DNA of 64,000 nucleotides from Neoarius graeffei (taxonomy: Eukaryota > Chordata > Actinopteri > Siluriformes > Ariidae): positions 3,999,001 through 4,063,000 of the forward strand of contig NC_083570.1 in the NCBI RefSeq assembly GCF_027579695.1, in the 5' to 3' direction. The notes beneath the pieces were generated by a model. It had not been told where the DNA came from and made no database searches. It saw nothing but the letters and a program-made list of their open reading frames with translations. Each line of letters starts with the position of its first letter. Position 1 is the first letter of the stretch. Below are positions 32,707 through 44,582 of this stretch, piece after piece. Both the position numbers and the translations under genes were made by a program.

Positions 32707-33725
32707 CCAATGATGACATCGATTTGCTGAATAAAATGATAGGAATAAGCTTCAGATCAACTTACTGAACAAATCTAAAATTAAGCATGAAAACATCATC
32801 AATTATGAACAATTAATCGATAACAAGGATTTGGAAAGAGATCAGTGTAATTTTGTAGCTGGATTATTCAAGATTTCCTTTAGCAGTTGCTTCTTGAAAA
32901 GGGGCAGCGACATACTGTTTTGTAATTGTTTTTTTTTTTAGACTATTCCATCCAAAGGGTCCTCTATACATTAAAGTAAACTGTCGCTGATTAGATTTGG
33001 TTCGAATCGGTCTTAAGTTATTGCAATGTCTTGTGTTGTGTTTGTGGATATCTGAGTTATATATAATACTTTCTCTGTAATGTGCTGGTAAACATCAACT
33101 TCCATAGATGATTTTGTGAACAAAAAGACTAATCTGTAATTTGTTAATGTCATATATTGTTAATCCTTTTAAGTCATGAAACTAATTTGTTGAAGGGAAT
33201 GTATATGACACATTTGAAGCGATCCTAATAAAGCGTTTCTGTAGTAAGAGCAGTGGCTTAAGCGTTGTTGTGTAAGTGCTTGCCCATATAATATTACAGC
33301 ATGTTCGGTACTGGCAAATCTAGGTGTAGTATAGAATCATAAGTGTTTTTTGTGATAGTAAATTTCCAACCTTTCATATTATTCCGATATTTTTGTCTAT
33401 CTTTTTGCTAATGAGCTCAACATGATTTTTCCATGCAAATTTTTCATCTATTAAAACACCTAAGAAGCGTGTCTGTGTATGTTGTCAATATATATTCTGG
33501 CATTTTTAAGGCAGTATTTTTTACTTTTTCCCGCAAAGATGATAAAATTTGGGTTTTTTTATATTTAAGGACAGTTTGTTTGCTCAAAACCACTTATTTA
33601 CCCCACTCATTTCAGAATTCATGGAGCTAACTAGGACATCAAAATTTCAGTGGGACATAAACAGGTTTGTGTTGCCTGCAAATACTAAAGTAAACAGTTT
33701 TTTGGATACAAATGCTAAGTCATTT
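32707..33725 (-). mobile_element. LINE 3' tail (CR1/L2-like), unit B copy
   Basis: Direct counterpart of 15785-16803. The minus strand shows the same decayed RT C-terminus with stops. Its 3' end was removed with the deletion at the SINE, and its 5' end by the Tc1 at 33727. Confidence 0.6.
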
Positions 33726-34094
33726 ATAGTGGTGCTTGAAAGTTTGTGAACCCTTTAGAATTTTCTATATTTCTGCATAAATATGACCTAAAACATCTTC
33801 AGATTTTCACACCAGTCCTAAAAGTAGATAAAGAGAACCCAGTTAAACAAATGAGACAAAACAATTATACTTAGTCATTTATTTATTGAGGAAAATGATC
33901 CAATATTACATATCTGTGAGTGGCAAAAAGTATGTGAACCTCTAGGATTAGCAGTTCATTTGAAGGTGAAATTAGAGTCAGGTGTTTTCAATCAATGGGA
34001 TGACAATCAGGTGTGAGTGGGTGCCCTGTTTTATTTAAAGAACAGGGATCTATCAAAGTCTGATCTTCACAACACATGTTTGTGGAAGTGTATC

Positions 34095-35104
34095 ATGGCA
34101 TGAACGAAGGAAATTTCTGAGGACCTCAGAAAAAGCATTGCTGATGCTCATCAGGCTGGAAAAGGTTACAAAACCATCTCTAAAGAGTTTGGACTCCACC
34201 AATCCACAGTCAGACAGACTGTGTACAAATGGAGGAAATTCAAGACCATTGTTACCCTCCCCAGGAGTGGTCGACCAACAAAGATCACTCCAAGAGCAAA
34301 GCGTGTGATAGTCAGTGAGGTCACAAAGGACCCCAGGGTAACTTCTAAGCAACTGAAGGCCTCTCTCATATTGGCTAATGTTCATGAGTCCACCATCAGG
34401 AGACCACTGAACAACAATGGTGTGCATGGCAGGGTTGCAAGGAGAAAGCCACTGCTCTCCAAAAAGAACATTGCTGCTCGTCTGCAGTTTGCTAAAGATC
34501 ATGTGGACAAGTCAGAAGGCTATTGGAAAAATGTTTTGTGGACAGATAAGACCAAAATAGAACTTTTTGGTTTAAATGAGAAGCATTATATTTGGAGAAA
34601 AGAAAACACTGCCGTCCAGCATAAGAACCTTATCCCATCTGTGAAACATGGTGGTGGTATTATCATGGTTTGAGCCTGTTTTGCTGCATTTGGGCCAGGA
34701 CGACTTGCCATCATTGATGGAACAATTAATTATAGCGGCGAATTCTAAAGGGAAATGTCAGGACATCTAACCATGAACTGAATCTCAAGAGAAGGTGGGT
34801 CATGCAGCAAGACAACGACCCTAAGCACACAAGTCATTCTACCAAAGAATGGTTAAAGAAGAATAAAGTTAATGTTTTGGAATGGCCAAGTCAAAGTCCT
34901 GACCTTCATCCAATCAAAATGTTGTGGAAGGACCTGAAGCGAGCAGTTCATGTGAGGAAACCCACCAACATCCCAGAGTTGAAGCTGTTCTTTACAGAGG
35001 AATGGGCTAAAATTCCTCCAAGCCAGTGTGCAGGACTGATCAACAGTTACCGCAAACGTTTAGTTACAGTTATTGCTGCACAAGGGGGTCACACCAGATA
35101 CTGA
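34095..35104 (+). pseudogene. Tc1 transposase, inactive, unit B
   Basis: The paired helix-turn-helix region and GRPTKITPR hook are present (34221 onward). The first catalytic block lies near 34540 (WTDKTK) and the final block QQDNDPKHTSHSTKEW...SPDLHPIKMLW in the open frame 34802-35104. A stop at codon 3 (34101-34103) and another near 34672, plus a frame break before 34802, disable it. It is better preserved than copy A in the QQDNDPKH region. Confidence 0.88.
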
Positions 35105-37071
35105 AAGCAAAGGTTCACATACTTTTGCCACTCACAGATATGTATTATTGGATCATTTTCCTCAATAAATAAATGACCAAATATAATATTTTTGTCTCGT
35201 TTGTTTAACTGGGTTCTCTTTATCTACTTTTAGGACTTGTGTGAAAATCTGACGATGTTTTAGGTCATATTTAGATTAGATTAGATTAGATTAGATTAGA
35301 TTAGATTAGATTAGATTAGATTAGATTAGATAGAACTTTATTGATCCCTTTGGGAGGGTTCCCTCATGGAAATTAAAATTTCAGTAGCATCATTATAGGA
35401 TAAACAGAGAACAGAATAGAAAAAAGAGAAAACTTCTAGATAAATTTAGTCTTTAGAAAACTTCTAGATAAATAAATTAAGTATTTACATATACAAATAT
35501 ATTAGAAAAGATTTGAAAAAAGTCCAGCAGGAGAGGTATTGCACATTTTTATTGCACATTGTCCAGTATTGTTTGTTGTCAAGCTAGGCTACTGCTCCTT
35601 CCCGTCCTCTGTCCTCCTGACACCCCCCCCCCAGAGAGGAGTTGTACAGTCTGATGGCGTGAGGGACAAAGGAGTTTTTAAGTCTGTTAGTCCTGCACTT
35701 GGGAGGGAGCATTCTGTCACAGAATGCTGAACAGGCTCCTCAGGTTGCTGATGACGGTGTGCAGAAGGTGACTGGCATCGTCCATGATGTTCAGTAGTTT
35801 GTCCATAGTCCTCTTCTCTGCCACTGTCACCAGAGACTCCAGCTTCATGCCAACCACAGAGCCGGCCCACCTGATCAGTTTGTCCAGCCTGGATGTGTCC
35901 TTCTTGGATGTGCTGCCCCCCCAGCACACCACAGTGTAAAACAGGACACTGGTGACCACGGACTGATAGAACATCTACAGGAGTTTCCTGCAGATGTTAA
36001 AGGACCTCAGCCTCCTCAGGAAGTATAGCCTGCTCTGTCCTTTCCTGTACAATTGGTTGGTGTTGCAAGTCCAGTCCAGCTTGCTGTCCAGCCACAGCCC
36101 GAGGTACTTGTAGGAATCCACAGCCTCCACCTCGACTCCCTCTATCAGAACTGGTCATGACCTTGGTCTGGACCTCCCAAAATCAATGACCAGCTCCTTG
36201 GTCTTCGAGGAGTTGAGCTGCAGATAGTTCCTCTTGCACCAAATGGCAAAGTCCATCACCAGGCTCCTATACTCCTCCTCTCTGTTGTCCCTGATACACC
36301 CCACAATGGCTGTGTCATTGGCGAACTTCTAAATGTGACACAGCTCTGAGTTGTAGCAGAAGTCTGCGGTATACAGGGTGAAGACAAGAGGGGCCAGCAT
36401 TGTGCCCTGGGGTGCTCCAGTGCTGCTAATCACAGTGTCAGACATGATGTCCTTCAGCCTGATGTACTGCGGCCTGCTGGTGAGGTAGCTGGAGATCCAG
36501 GTGACCAGGCAGGGGTCCACTCACATCCTGTTCAGTTTGTCCTGAAGCATAAGGGTCTGGATGGTGTTGAAGGCACTCGAGAAGTCCAAGAAGAGGATCT
36601 TCACTGTACCATTTCCCTGATCCAGATACAAGTGGGCTCAGTGTAGCAGGTAGAGGATGGCGTCTTCCACACCAACACCTGCCCGGTATGCAAATTGCAG
36701 ACAGTCCTGGGCATGTTACACCTGGGGTCTGAGGAGGCTGAGGAAGAGCTGCTCCAACATCTTCATCAGATGTGAAGTGAGTCCCACTGGTTGGAAGTCA
36801 TTCAGCTCGCTGGGCCGGTTCTTCTTGGTATCTGGAACAATATATGATGTCTTCCAGAGGGTGGGTACTCTCCCCAGCTGCAGGCTGTGTTAGGACTAGG
36901 ACTGTTTTGGCCTCTAGAGGCCGCTGTTATTTCCTTTTCATGTCGTGTTTATTTTGGCCTCTAGAGGCCGCCACTGTTCCTGTGTTTTTGTGTTTGTGTT
37001 AATTGCCTAATTATCTTCACCTGTGTCCTTAATTAGTTTGTCTATTTATACCCCTGAGTTCAGTCCTCTTG

Positions 37072-37084
37072 TGACGGAGTCTTT
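37072..37084 (+). promoter_or_regulatory. putative self-primer segment of the Ty3 element LTR
   Basis: TGACGGAGTCTTT lies about 25 bases after a TATTTATA box (37043-37050), where a transcript would start. It is the perfect reverse complement of 37368-37380, directly after the 5' LTR. Tf1-like elements prime reverse transcription with the folded-back 5' end of their own RNA; this fits that arrangement. No tRNA-type TGG primer site is seen. Confidence 0.7.
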
Positions 37085-37379
37085 GTGCTGTTATGTTTAT
37101 CTCCAGTTTCCTTTGTACTGTGTTTTTTGATCTTCTTAGCTTTTGTATTTTTGCACTTTGCTTTTCTTTTGGATTATACTCTTTGGTTTTTTTTTGTCTT
37201 TTGTTTTGCCCTGTATATAGTGTATATAGTTTAAATAAACCTTTTGATTCTTTTTCTACTTCCGCCTCACGCCTCTGCATTTGAGTCATCCCCCTGGTGG
37301 CCTAGTGGGGGTTTGCTGGATTATCACACCAACGAACCAGGTTCGAATCCCAGCAAAACCCTAACAGAAAGACTCCGTC

Positions 37380-38399
37380 ATGACCGACTCAGCAGAGGCT
37401 GCTTCAACTGTCTACCCGGCCAACCTTCAGGGAATTATGGCAGCTTTGACACGCTTCGGAGCGACCATGGACGCTCATGGACGTACGCTCACCAGCCAAC
37501 GTGAGGCCCTCGCTCGCCACGAGGAACTGCTTCAGCAAATTGGGAAAACCCTGGCACAGCTGACATCTCTGCCTGCATCTCCTGCTCCTGATCCAGTTCC
37601 TGCTCCTGATCCAGCTCCCACTCCTGCTCCAGTGCCTCCTGCAATGCTGCCTTCTTCACCTCGCGAACCCAGCCTTCCTGCACCACAGAGGTATGACGGC
37701 AAGCACAGTGAGTGCCGAGAGTTCCTTACCCAGTGTCAACTCACCTTTGAGCTTCAGCCTACCACCTACACTACGGATCGCCGCAAGATTGCCTTTGTGA
37801 TCACCTTATTAGCTGGTAAGGCGCGAGCCTGGGCTACTGCTATCTGGCAAAGACAGGGACCTGAGTGCTTTGATTTCCAGCTGTTTTCTGAAGAGATGCT
37901 TCGGGTCTTCGATCAGGCAGACATCAGTACCGACGCAGCCCGAAAGCTCATGTCCATCCGGCAAGGAGGAAGCGTCGCAGATTACGCCATCTCGTTCCGA
38001 ACACTCGCAGCAGTAAGTGGATGGAACGAGACTGCCCTGGTGTCAGCCTTCCACCATGGTCTGTCTGACCCCATCAAGGACGGTCTGGCCTCTATTGGAT
38101 GCCCAAGTGACCTCGAAACCCTCATCTCACATGCTATTCGTCTGGACAACAGGATGAGAGAACGCCACCAAGCCTTGAGCCCCCCCAGCCTCCCTACCTC
38201 TACCTGGAGACCGTCTACCTCCTTCAGTGACTGTCCAGAACCCATGCAAGTGGGTCGTACTCGCCTCTCCGCATCTGAGAGGGAGCGCAGAAGGAGGGAC
38301 AAGTGCTGCATCTACTGTGGCAAGCCTGGTCACTTCCGAGCATCATGTCCCGAACTCTTGGGAAAAGGACCGCCCCGTCCAGCCGAGGGAGGGTTGTGA
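37380..38399 (+). CDS. Gag of the chromodomain Ty3 element
   Basis: The frame is 339 codons and starts at the ATG overlapping the self-priming site. An N-terminal helix-rich part and a proline/alanine-rich stretch (residues about 70-100) precede a retrotransposon gag domain (residues about 105-260). A single CCHC zinc knuckle near the C-terminus ([14 protein letters not shown]) would bind the element RNA. Gag would form the virus-like particle. The frame itself reads through, though the element as a whole is incomplete. Confidence 0.85.
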   Translation: MTDSAEAASTVYPANLQGIMAALTRFGATMDAHGRTLTSQREALARHEELLQQIGKTLAQLTSLPASPAPDPVPAPDPAPTPAPVPPAMLPSSPREPSLPAPQRYDGKHSECREFLTQCQLTFELQPTTYTTDRRKIAFVITLLAGKARAWATAIWQRQGPECFDFQLFSEEMLRVFDQADISTDAARKLMSIRQGGSVADYAISFRTLAAVSGWNETALVSAFHHGLSDPIKDGLASIGCPSDLETLISHAIRLDNRMRERHQALSPPSLPTSTWRPSTSFSDCPEPMQVGRTRLSASERERRRRDKCCIYCGKPGHFRASCPELLGKGPPRPAEGGL

Positions 38400-41300
38400 C
38401 GGGGCCTACCCTCTCTCCCGGACTCCCTGGCCAAGGAATCTACATCCCGGTCTCCATCTCCTGGGGTGAGTCTGTCCACTCTTGTCAAGCTTTGATAGAC
38501 TCAGGGGCGGCTGGGAACTTTATGGATATTCACTTCGCCCAAAGCATCAATATACCTACTGCACCTCTTGAAGTCCCTCTGTCTGTGTCTGCCCTCGATG
38601 GCCAAGCGTTAGGTGATGGAAGAGTCACCCAAGTTACTTCTCCAGTCTTCCTCCAGTCTCAAGGTCACAAGGAAGAAATATCCCTGCACCTGATTCCTTC
38701 ACCTGAGTTCCCAGTTATTCTAGGCCTTCCTTGGCTTACTTGCCACAACCCTCGCATAGACTGGGTAACAAGCCAGGTTGTGGAATGGGGCCCTGCATGC
38801 CATGCCTCTTGTCTGCTCTCTAGCTCTCCTGTGTCTCCTGCCGAGCCCCCTGATCTCACCGAGTTATCTCAAGTTCCCACAGAGTACTGGGATCTCAAGG
38901 AGGTATTCAGCAAGAGCAGGGCCGCCGTTCTTCCTCCGCACCGGGCCTACGACTGTGCCATCGACTTGCTCCCTGGGACTACCCCTCCTCGTGGCAGACT
39001 GTTTTCCCTCTCTCAGCCAGAACGCAAGGCCATGGAGGAATACCTCAAAGATGCCCTGGTCTCTGGGTTTATTCGACCCTCCACTTCACCTGCTGGAGCC
39101 GGCTTCTTCTTTGTCGGCAAGAAGGATGGGGGGCTCCGACCATGTATTGATTACAGGGGCCTGAATAAGATCACTGTGCGCAACCGATATCCCCTTCCGC
39201 TGATGTCCACAGCTTTCGACCTGCTCCAAGGCGCCACCGTCTTCACCAAGTTGGACCTACGGAACGCATACCACCTCATCCGTATCCGACAGGGAGACGA
39301 GTGGAAGACTGCCTTTAACACCCCGTCTGGGCACTACGAATACCAGGTGATGCCCTTCGGACTCACCAACGCACCAGCTGTTTTTCAGGCCCTAATCAAC
39401 GACGTCTACGTATGCCCCTGCCCCTAGGAACCCCCCACCCCCCCGCATCTTCCAGGGGCAGACTGTGTTCACTGTGAATCGCCTGCTTGACTCCCGCCGG
39501 GTCCGCGGCGGGTTGCAATATCTGGTGGACTGGGAGGGCTATGGTCCTGAGGAGCGCTGCTGGGTTCCTGCTTGGGATGTCCTTGATAAAGAACTATGTC
39601 GGGACTTCCATTCGGCCCATCCGGATCGCCCTGGGAACGTCAGGAGACGCTCCTAGAGGGGGGGGTCCTGTTAGGACTAGGACTGTTTTGGCCTCTAGAG
39701 GCCGCTGTTATTTCCTTTTCATGTCGTGTTTATTTTGGCCTCTAGAGGCCGCCACTGTTCCTGTGTTTTTGTGTTTGTGTTAATTGCCTAATTATCTTCA
39801 CCTGTGTCCTTAATTAGTTTGTCTATTTATACCCCTGAGTTCAGTCCTCTTGTGACGGAGTCTTTGTGCTGTTATGTTTATCTCCAGTTTCCTTTGTACT
39901 GTGTTTTTTGATCTTCTTAGCTTTTGTATTTTTGCACTTTGCTTTTCTTTTGGATTATACTCTTTGGTTTTTTTTTGTCTTTTGTTTTGCCCTGTATATA
40001 GTGTATATAGTTTAAATAAACCTTTTGATTCTTTTTCTACTTCCGCCTCACGCCTCTGCATTTGAGTCATCCCCCTGGTGGCCTAGTGGGGGTTTGCTGG
40101 ATTATCACACCAACGAACCAGGTTCGAATCCCAGCAAAACCCTAACAGGCTGAGGTTGAAGATGCGTTGGAGTGGTTCACCCAGTTCAGCAGTGCAGGTC
40201 TTCAGTAGTCGGGGACACACCTTGTCCAGGCCTGCTGCTTTCCTGGGGTGAAGCTTCCTCAGTTGACCTCTGACCTGGTCTGCAGTAATGCATGGAGGAG
40301 TCTGTGTTGAGGTGGGGGGAGGGGGAGGCTGCTGCAATGACTGGGGGGAGGTGTGTTGAGGGAAGAAGGAGACATGGCTGCAGTGAGGGGGAGGGTGGGG
40401 GTTGAACCGGTTGAAGAAGTCATTCAGCTCGTTCACCCTCTCCACTGTCCTCTCAACGACTCTGGTCTTTGTGTTGTGGCCTGTGATGGTTTTCACACCT
40501 TCCCAGACCTCCCTCATGCTGTTCTCCTTCAGCTTCTGCTCCATCTTTCTCCTGTAGCTGTCCTTAGCTTCCCTCACGCAACTTTTCACCTCCTGCTGTG
40601 CTGCTTTCATTGCCTCCCTGTTCCTGCTCCTGAAGGCGGCCTTCTTCCTGTTGAGAACAGCTTTGACTTCCTGTGTTACCCATGGCTTGTTATTAGGGTA
40701 ACACCGTACAGTCTTAGCAGGGGAGACCATGTCTGCACAGAAGTTGAGCTAATCCGTCAGACAGTGTGTCAGGCCCTCTATGTCCTCACAGTGTGGGCTA
40801 AACAGCACATCCCGGTCCATGGTGTCATAACAGTCTCTGAGGGCATCTTCCATTTCAGGGGACCACCTCCTGACAGAGCTAGTTGCTGCAGGCTGCCTTT
40901 GGACCAGGGGGGTGTACTTCGGCTGTAGATGAACCAGGTTGTGGTCAGACTTCCCTAGTGGGGGGATGGGTGTGACTCCGTATGCATCCCTCACATTAGC
41001 ATACAGCAAGTCAATTGTTCTGTTGTTCTTAGTTGGACAGTCCACAGCCTGGTAAAAAGCAGCCAAAGTAGAGTCCAAAGTAGCGTGATTAAAGTCCCCA
41101 GAAATGATCATAAATGCCTGAGGGTGCTGTGTCTGCAGCCTTGCTGTGACAGAGTGAATCCTCTCACATGCAGCAGCTGCGTCTGCCCTTGTAGGGATGT
41201 AAACACAGATGGTGATCACATGACTGAACTTCCTCGGCATATAATATGGCCGCAGGCTAACGGCTAGCAGCTCCAAGTCTGGGCAACATAAGATTGTCTT

Positions 41301-42307
41301 TACAGAGATATGCCCCGGGTTACACCAGCGGTTGTTCACATAAATGATGAGTCCCCCACCTTTGCCTTTCCCGCATGCTTTAGTGTCTCTGTCAGCTCTC
41401 ACAACAGTGAATCCCCGCAGGTCCACATTAGCATCCGGTACAAGATGTGTTAGCCATGTCTCCATCAACATAAATAAGCTGTTCCCCTGGTAAATCCGCT
41501 GGTTGTTCAGTGCGGATAGCTCGTCGACCTTGTTTGGCAGCGAGTTCACATTCCCCATGATAACGGAGGGAATGGATGGTTTGCAGCACCGCCAGTTGTC
41601 CACTAGCCTAGCCTTTAGCTTAGCCCCGGCTTTGCAGCCCCTGGGTCTCCTCCTCAGCTCCGCCAGGATGGGGTGTCATATCCCAGCTCATCCCATTGTT
41701 TTCAGGGCCAGCAGTTCCTCTCTCGAATAAGCAAGAAAACTGGCTCCTGGTTGCGTGTTAAAGTTAAAAATATCCATGTGATATGAAGAAAAACACTATG
41801 TCTTCATAAGAAGAGCAGAAAAGTAAAAAGGTGGAAAAAAGAGGTTTAAAGAACTAAAAACTACAGAGCTACTGGAGAGGCAGCCGTCTTCCACAGCACC
41901 ACTACACTTTTTCTATGCAGAAATCTAGAAAATTCAAAAGGGTTCACAAACTTTCAAGCACCACTGTAGTATAGGGTGACCAGATTTCTCTAGTCTGAAA
42001 CCGGGACACTTTTGCGCGTGACCATGCTCGTGCACGCACACCTTTTTTTTACGTAAACGTGACACTCAGAGAGGTGCTCTATCATTTTGTTGAAGCTCAC
42101 ATTTATCAACATCTCACATGAAATAAAACAAACAGGCATTTTGTTATCTAGTAGCATAGTGGTATACAGATCAGTTAAATTATGGTCAGACAACAGATTT
42201 TGTAATGGCTGAGAATAGGCCAGGCTATGTCCATAGGCCAAATTTAAACTGATTTATTTCACCTGTTTGTGAGAACACCAAGAAGAATGCATATGCACAT
42301 GTAGGCT

Positions 42308-42683
42308 CATCATCATTATCATTATCTCTAGCCACTTTATCCTTCTACAGGGTCGCAGGCAAGCTGGGGCCTATCTCAGCTGACTACGGGCGAAAGGCGG
42401 GGTACACCCTGGACAAGTTGCCAGGTCATCACAGGGCTGACACATAGACACAGACAACCATTCACACTCATATTCACACCTACGGTCAATTTAGAGTCAC
42501 CAGTTAACCTAACCTGCATGTCTTTGGACTGTGGGGGAAACCGGAGCACCCGGAGGAAACCCACGCGGACATGGGGAGAACATGCAAACTCCACACAGAA
42601 AGGCCCTCGCCGGCCACGGGGCTGTAACCCGGACCTTCTTGCTGTGAGGCGACAGCGCTAACCACGACACCACCGTGCCGCCC
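42308..42683 (-). repeat. tRNA-derived SINE, full length
   Basis: 11-base target duplication ACATGTAGGCT at 42297-42307 and 42684-42694. Complete head and body; the tail here is ATT/ATC rich. Confidence 0.92.
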
Positions 42684-42822
42684 ACATGTAGGCTATATCT
42701 CTAAAATTGTATGCACTATAGCATGAACTTAAAAAGTAGATATGTGACCTCAACATAGCCTCGGTCAGAATCAACCTTACTAACCATTCCCCACAACTGA
42801 ATGAATAAAGCAAGAAGATGTG

Positions 42823-43196
42823 GGTGGCACGGTGGTGTAGTGGTTAGCGCTGTCACCTCACAGCAAGAAGGTCCTGGGTTCGAGCCCCGGGGCCGGCGAG
42901 GGCCTTTCTGTGTGGAGTTTGCATGTTCTCCCCGTGTCCGCGTGGGTTTCCTCCGGGTGCTCTGGTTTCCCCCACAGTCCAAAGACATGCAGGTTAGGTT
43001 AACTGGTGACTCTAAATTGACCGTAGGTGTGAATGTGAGTGTGAATGGTTGTCTGTGTCTATGTGTCAGCCCTGTGATGACCTGGCGACTTGTCCAGGGT
43101 GTACCCCGCCTTTCGCCCGTAGTCAGCTGGGATAGGCTCCAGCTTGCCTGCGACCCTGTAGAAGGATAAAGCGGCTAGAGATAATGAGATGAGATG
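42823..43196 (+). repeat. tRNA-derived SINE, full length
   Basis: 10-base target duplication AGAAGATGTG at 42813-42822 and 43197-43206. A and B boxes are intact, with a GAGAT tail. It forms an inverted pair with the SINE at 42308, 140 bases away, able to fold into a long hairpin in RNA. Confidence 0.93.
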
Positions 43197-43330
43197 AGAA
43201 GATGTGTACAAAAGTGAACAATTTAATGGAAGGTGCAACAGGTTGTTCAACACAGCAATATGGCCAAACTGTCAGAATGGTATGTTAAACAGAAACAAAA
43301 AAGAGACAAGTGATTTGAGAATATATACCT

Positions 43331-44008
43331 CGGAAGCCGAGAGAGGCCCTTCATATAATCCTTTTTTTTTATTCACCTTGTTATCCTGAGATAACGACAT
43401 AATTAATTCAGGATCTCGAGAAAACAACACAACTAATTTGAGATCTCGAGAAAACAAAACCATTATTCCGAGATAACAACATAATTAATTCAGGATGTCA
43501 AGAAAACAACACAACTAATTCGAGATCTCAAGAAAACAAAACAATTATTTCATGATCTCGAGTAAACAGCTGAGAAATGGTTCATTCAGGTGCGCCAAGA
43601 GACTTGTGATATGCTGACTGTGGGGCTATTTCTCATTCTGTATAGACGCAACTTTGGTCATTAGAATATCTGGAATAATCAATCACCTAATAAGGCAATA
43701 TTTTGATCAGGGGTTGACATAGGGAGAGATTGCATTAAGTCTTTTAATAAGGGATAATTTCAAAATTAGTCCGCGGCACCTCCGCAGAAGACTGGCCCGG
43801 CTTTGTCTCTACCAACGGAGATACAGTGATCCAGCTGAGATCAGGAAATAATTGTTTTGTTTTCTCGAGATCTCGGAATAACGGTTTTGTTTTCTCGAGA
43901 TCTCGAATTAGTTGTGTTGTTTTCTCGAGATCCTGAATTAATTATGTTGTTATCTCTGGATAACAAGGTGAAAAAAAAGATTATATGAAGGGCCTCTCGC
44001 GGCTTCCG
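43331..44008. mobile_element. foldback element with long repetitive inverted arms
   Basis: The arms (about 43331-43572 and 43838-44008) are inverted copies beginning CGGAAGCCG(A/C)GAGAGGCCC. Within each arm, units with TTCAGGATCTCGAGAAAAC and GAGATCTCGAGAAAAC alternate, so short palindromes (CTCGAG, GAGATCTC) repeat. The left arm holds about one unit more than the right. The centre (about 265 bases) has no ORF. Flanks share an imperfect AATATA-AC-CT. Confidence 0.75.
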
Positions 44009-44582
44009 TAAATATACACTCAAACAAAACAGCAGTAAAGGAGGAGAGGGGCGACAGCCCGAAGAAAGCCCCCACAGGAGCGCACATCATTTGCAACATA
44101 GGCTACCCAACTCAGTACAAGAACAAAACACTTACAGTGTGTGCAGTAGGCTTCGTGCGCATTGTTCTGCACCTCTCGGAGGAAGGGGTAGGTGCCCTGT
44201 AAACCTTTGGAAAAGGTACATTTTCTTTTCAGCATAATTGCTGCGGCATTACTGCTGCTAGACAAAGAACATTCGCGCCAGTTAATGTTTATTTTATTGT
44301 TGCATGGCAACACGTTCTGTTGTCTGGAATAATGTAGCTAAATAAACACCCATGCCACAGGGCCAGGGGGCAGTAACCAGGAAAGTTTGCGATTCCTGTC
44401 AATTCATCAAAATAGTAAATGCAGACATTTCTCCGCTAATGATTCCCACGCTGCTCAGTCGCAAACATCGTGAGTGGTGAAAACCAGGACATATCCGTGT
44501 CCCGACAGACTTTTGTCGGGACTCGGGACACACAACCCCAAATCGGGACTGTCCCGCTAAACCGGGACATCTGGTCACCCTA

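Larger units (their letters stand above)
36888..40147 (+). mobile_element. chromodomain Ty3/gypsy element (Tf1/sushi-like), incomplete
   Basis: Two LTRs of 479 bp (36888-37366, 39669-40147) look identical by eye and carry TG...CA ends. The 5-base target duplication GGCTG (36883-36887, 40148-40152) is perfect. Parts present: gag (37380-38399) with a CCHC knuckle ([14 protein letters not shown]), protease and the first part of reverse transcriptase (to about 39427), and a C-terminal chromodomain (about 39450-39656, [14 protein letters not shown]). The rest of pol is not present. The element is broken, but the matching LTRs show a recent insertion, inside the L2 LINE. Gag and pol lie in different frames with an overlap, as the family uses. 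Confidence 0.93.
35270..41907 (-). mobile_element. L2/CR1-like LINE, split by a chromodomain Ty3 element
   Basis: Minus strand: endonuclease ORF at 41603-40749 (GDFNHATLD, SDHNLVHLQ), linker and RT start at 40730-40148, then the insertion at 36888-40147. RT continues at 36887-36329 (STGAPQGTMLAPLVF), followed by a C-terminal part (35974-35717, SVLFYTVVCWGGS) and 3' end with GGGATCAATAAAG and about a dozen TCTAA repeats (35270-35332). Without the insertion it is about 3.4 kb. Stops and frame changes occur, so it is inactive, but it is much more complete than the unit A copy. Confidence 0.87.
33727..41968 (+). mobile_element. Tc1-like transposon split by an L2 LINE
   Basis: Left repeat from 33727, transposase at 34095-35104, inner right repeat to about 35270. 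After the LINE, the outer right repeat appears at about 41913-41968, ending AAGCACCACTGTA. The two ends together match the inverted repeat of the left side, so a 6.6 kb insertion sits inside the right repeat. Confidence 0.88.
41972..44582. mobile_element. hAT-like element with nested SINEs and foldback element
   Basis: Inverted ends: TAGGGTGACCAGATTT at the left and CTGGTCACCCTA at the right. A minus-strand frame (44020-44313) reads KRKCTFSKGLQGTYPFLREV...CTHCKC, resembling the BED-type zinc-finger start of hAT-like transposases. No catalytic domain remains. It holds two SINEs and a 0.68 kb foldback. It lies between the direct unit B and the inverted unit C. An 8-base target duplication was not found, so superfamily is uncertain. 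Confidence 0.6.

Noticed and set aside
37029-37289. 86-codon minus-strand frame, repeated at 39810-40070
   Set aside because: Both lie in the two LTRs of the Ty3 element and are identical only because the LTRs are; the composition is low-complexity.
71-43169. Recurrent 70-130 codon frames (MEFACSPRVRVGFLRVL and the opposite-strand MSLDCGGN type)
   Set aside because: They occur in every copy of the same tRNA-derived SINE on both strands, so they are chance frames of the repeat.
43380-43560. CRISPR-like array of short repeats with spacers
   Set aside because: The repeats are arms of a foldback transposon in a vertebrate genome, with unequal spacing and an inverted partner.
44020-44313. 97-codon minus-strand ORF as a host zinc-finger gene
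   Set aside because: Its BED-like start lies inside an element with inverted ends and lacks the rest of the protein; a transposase relic fits better.
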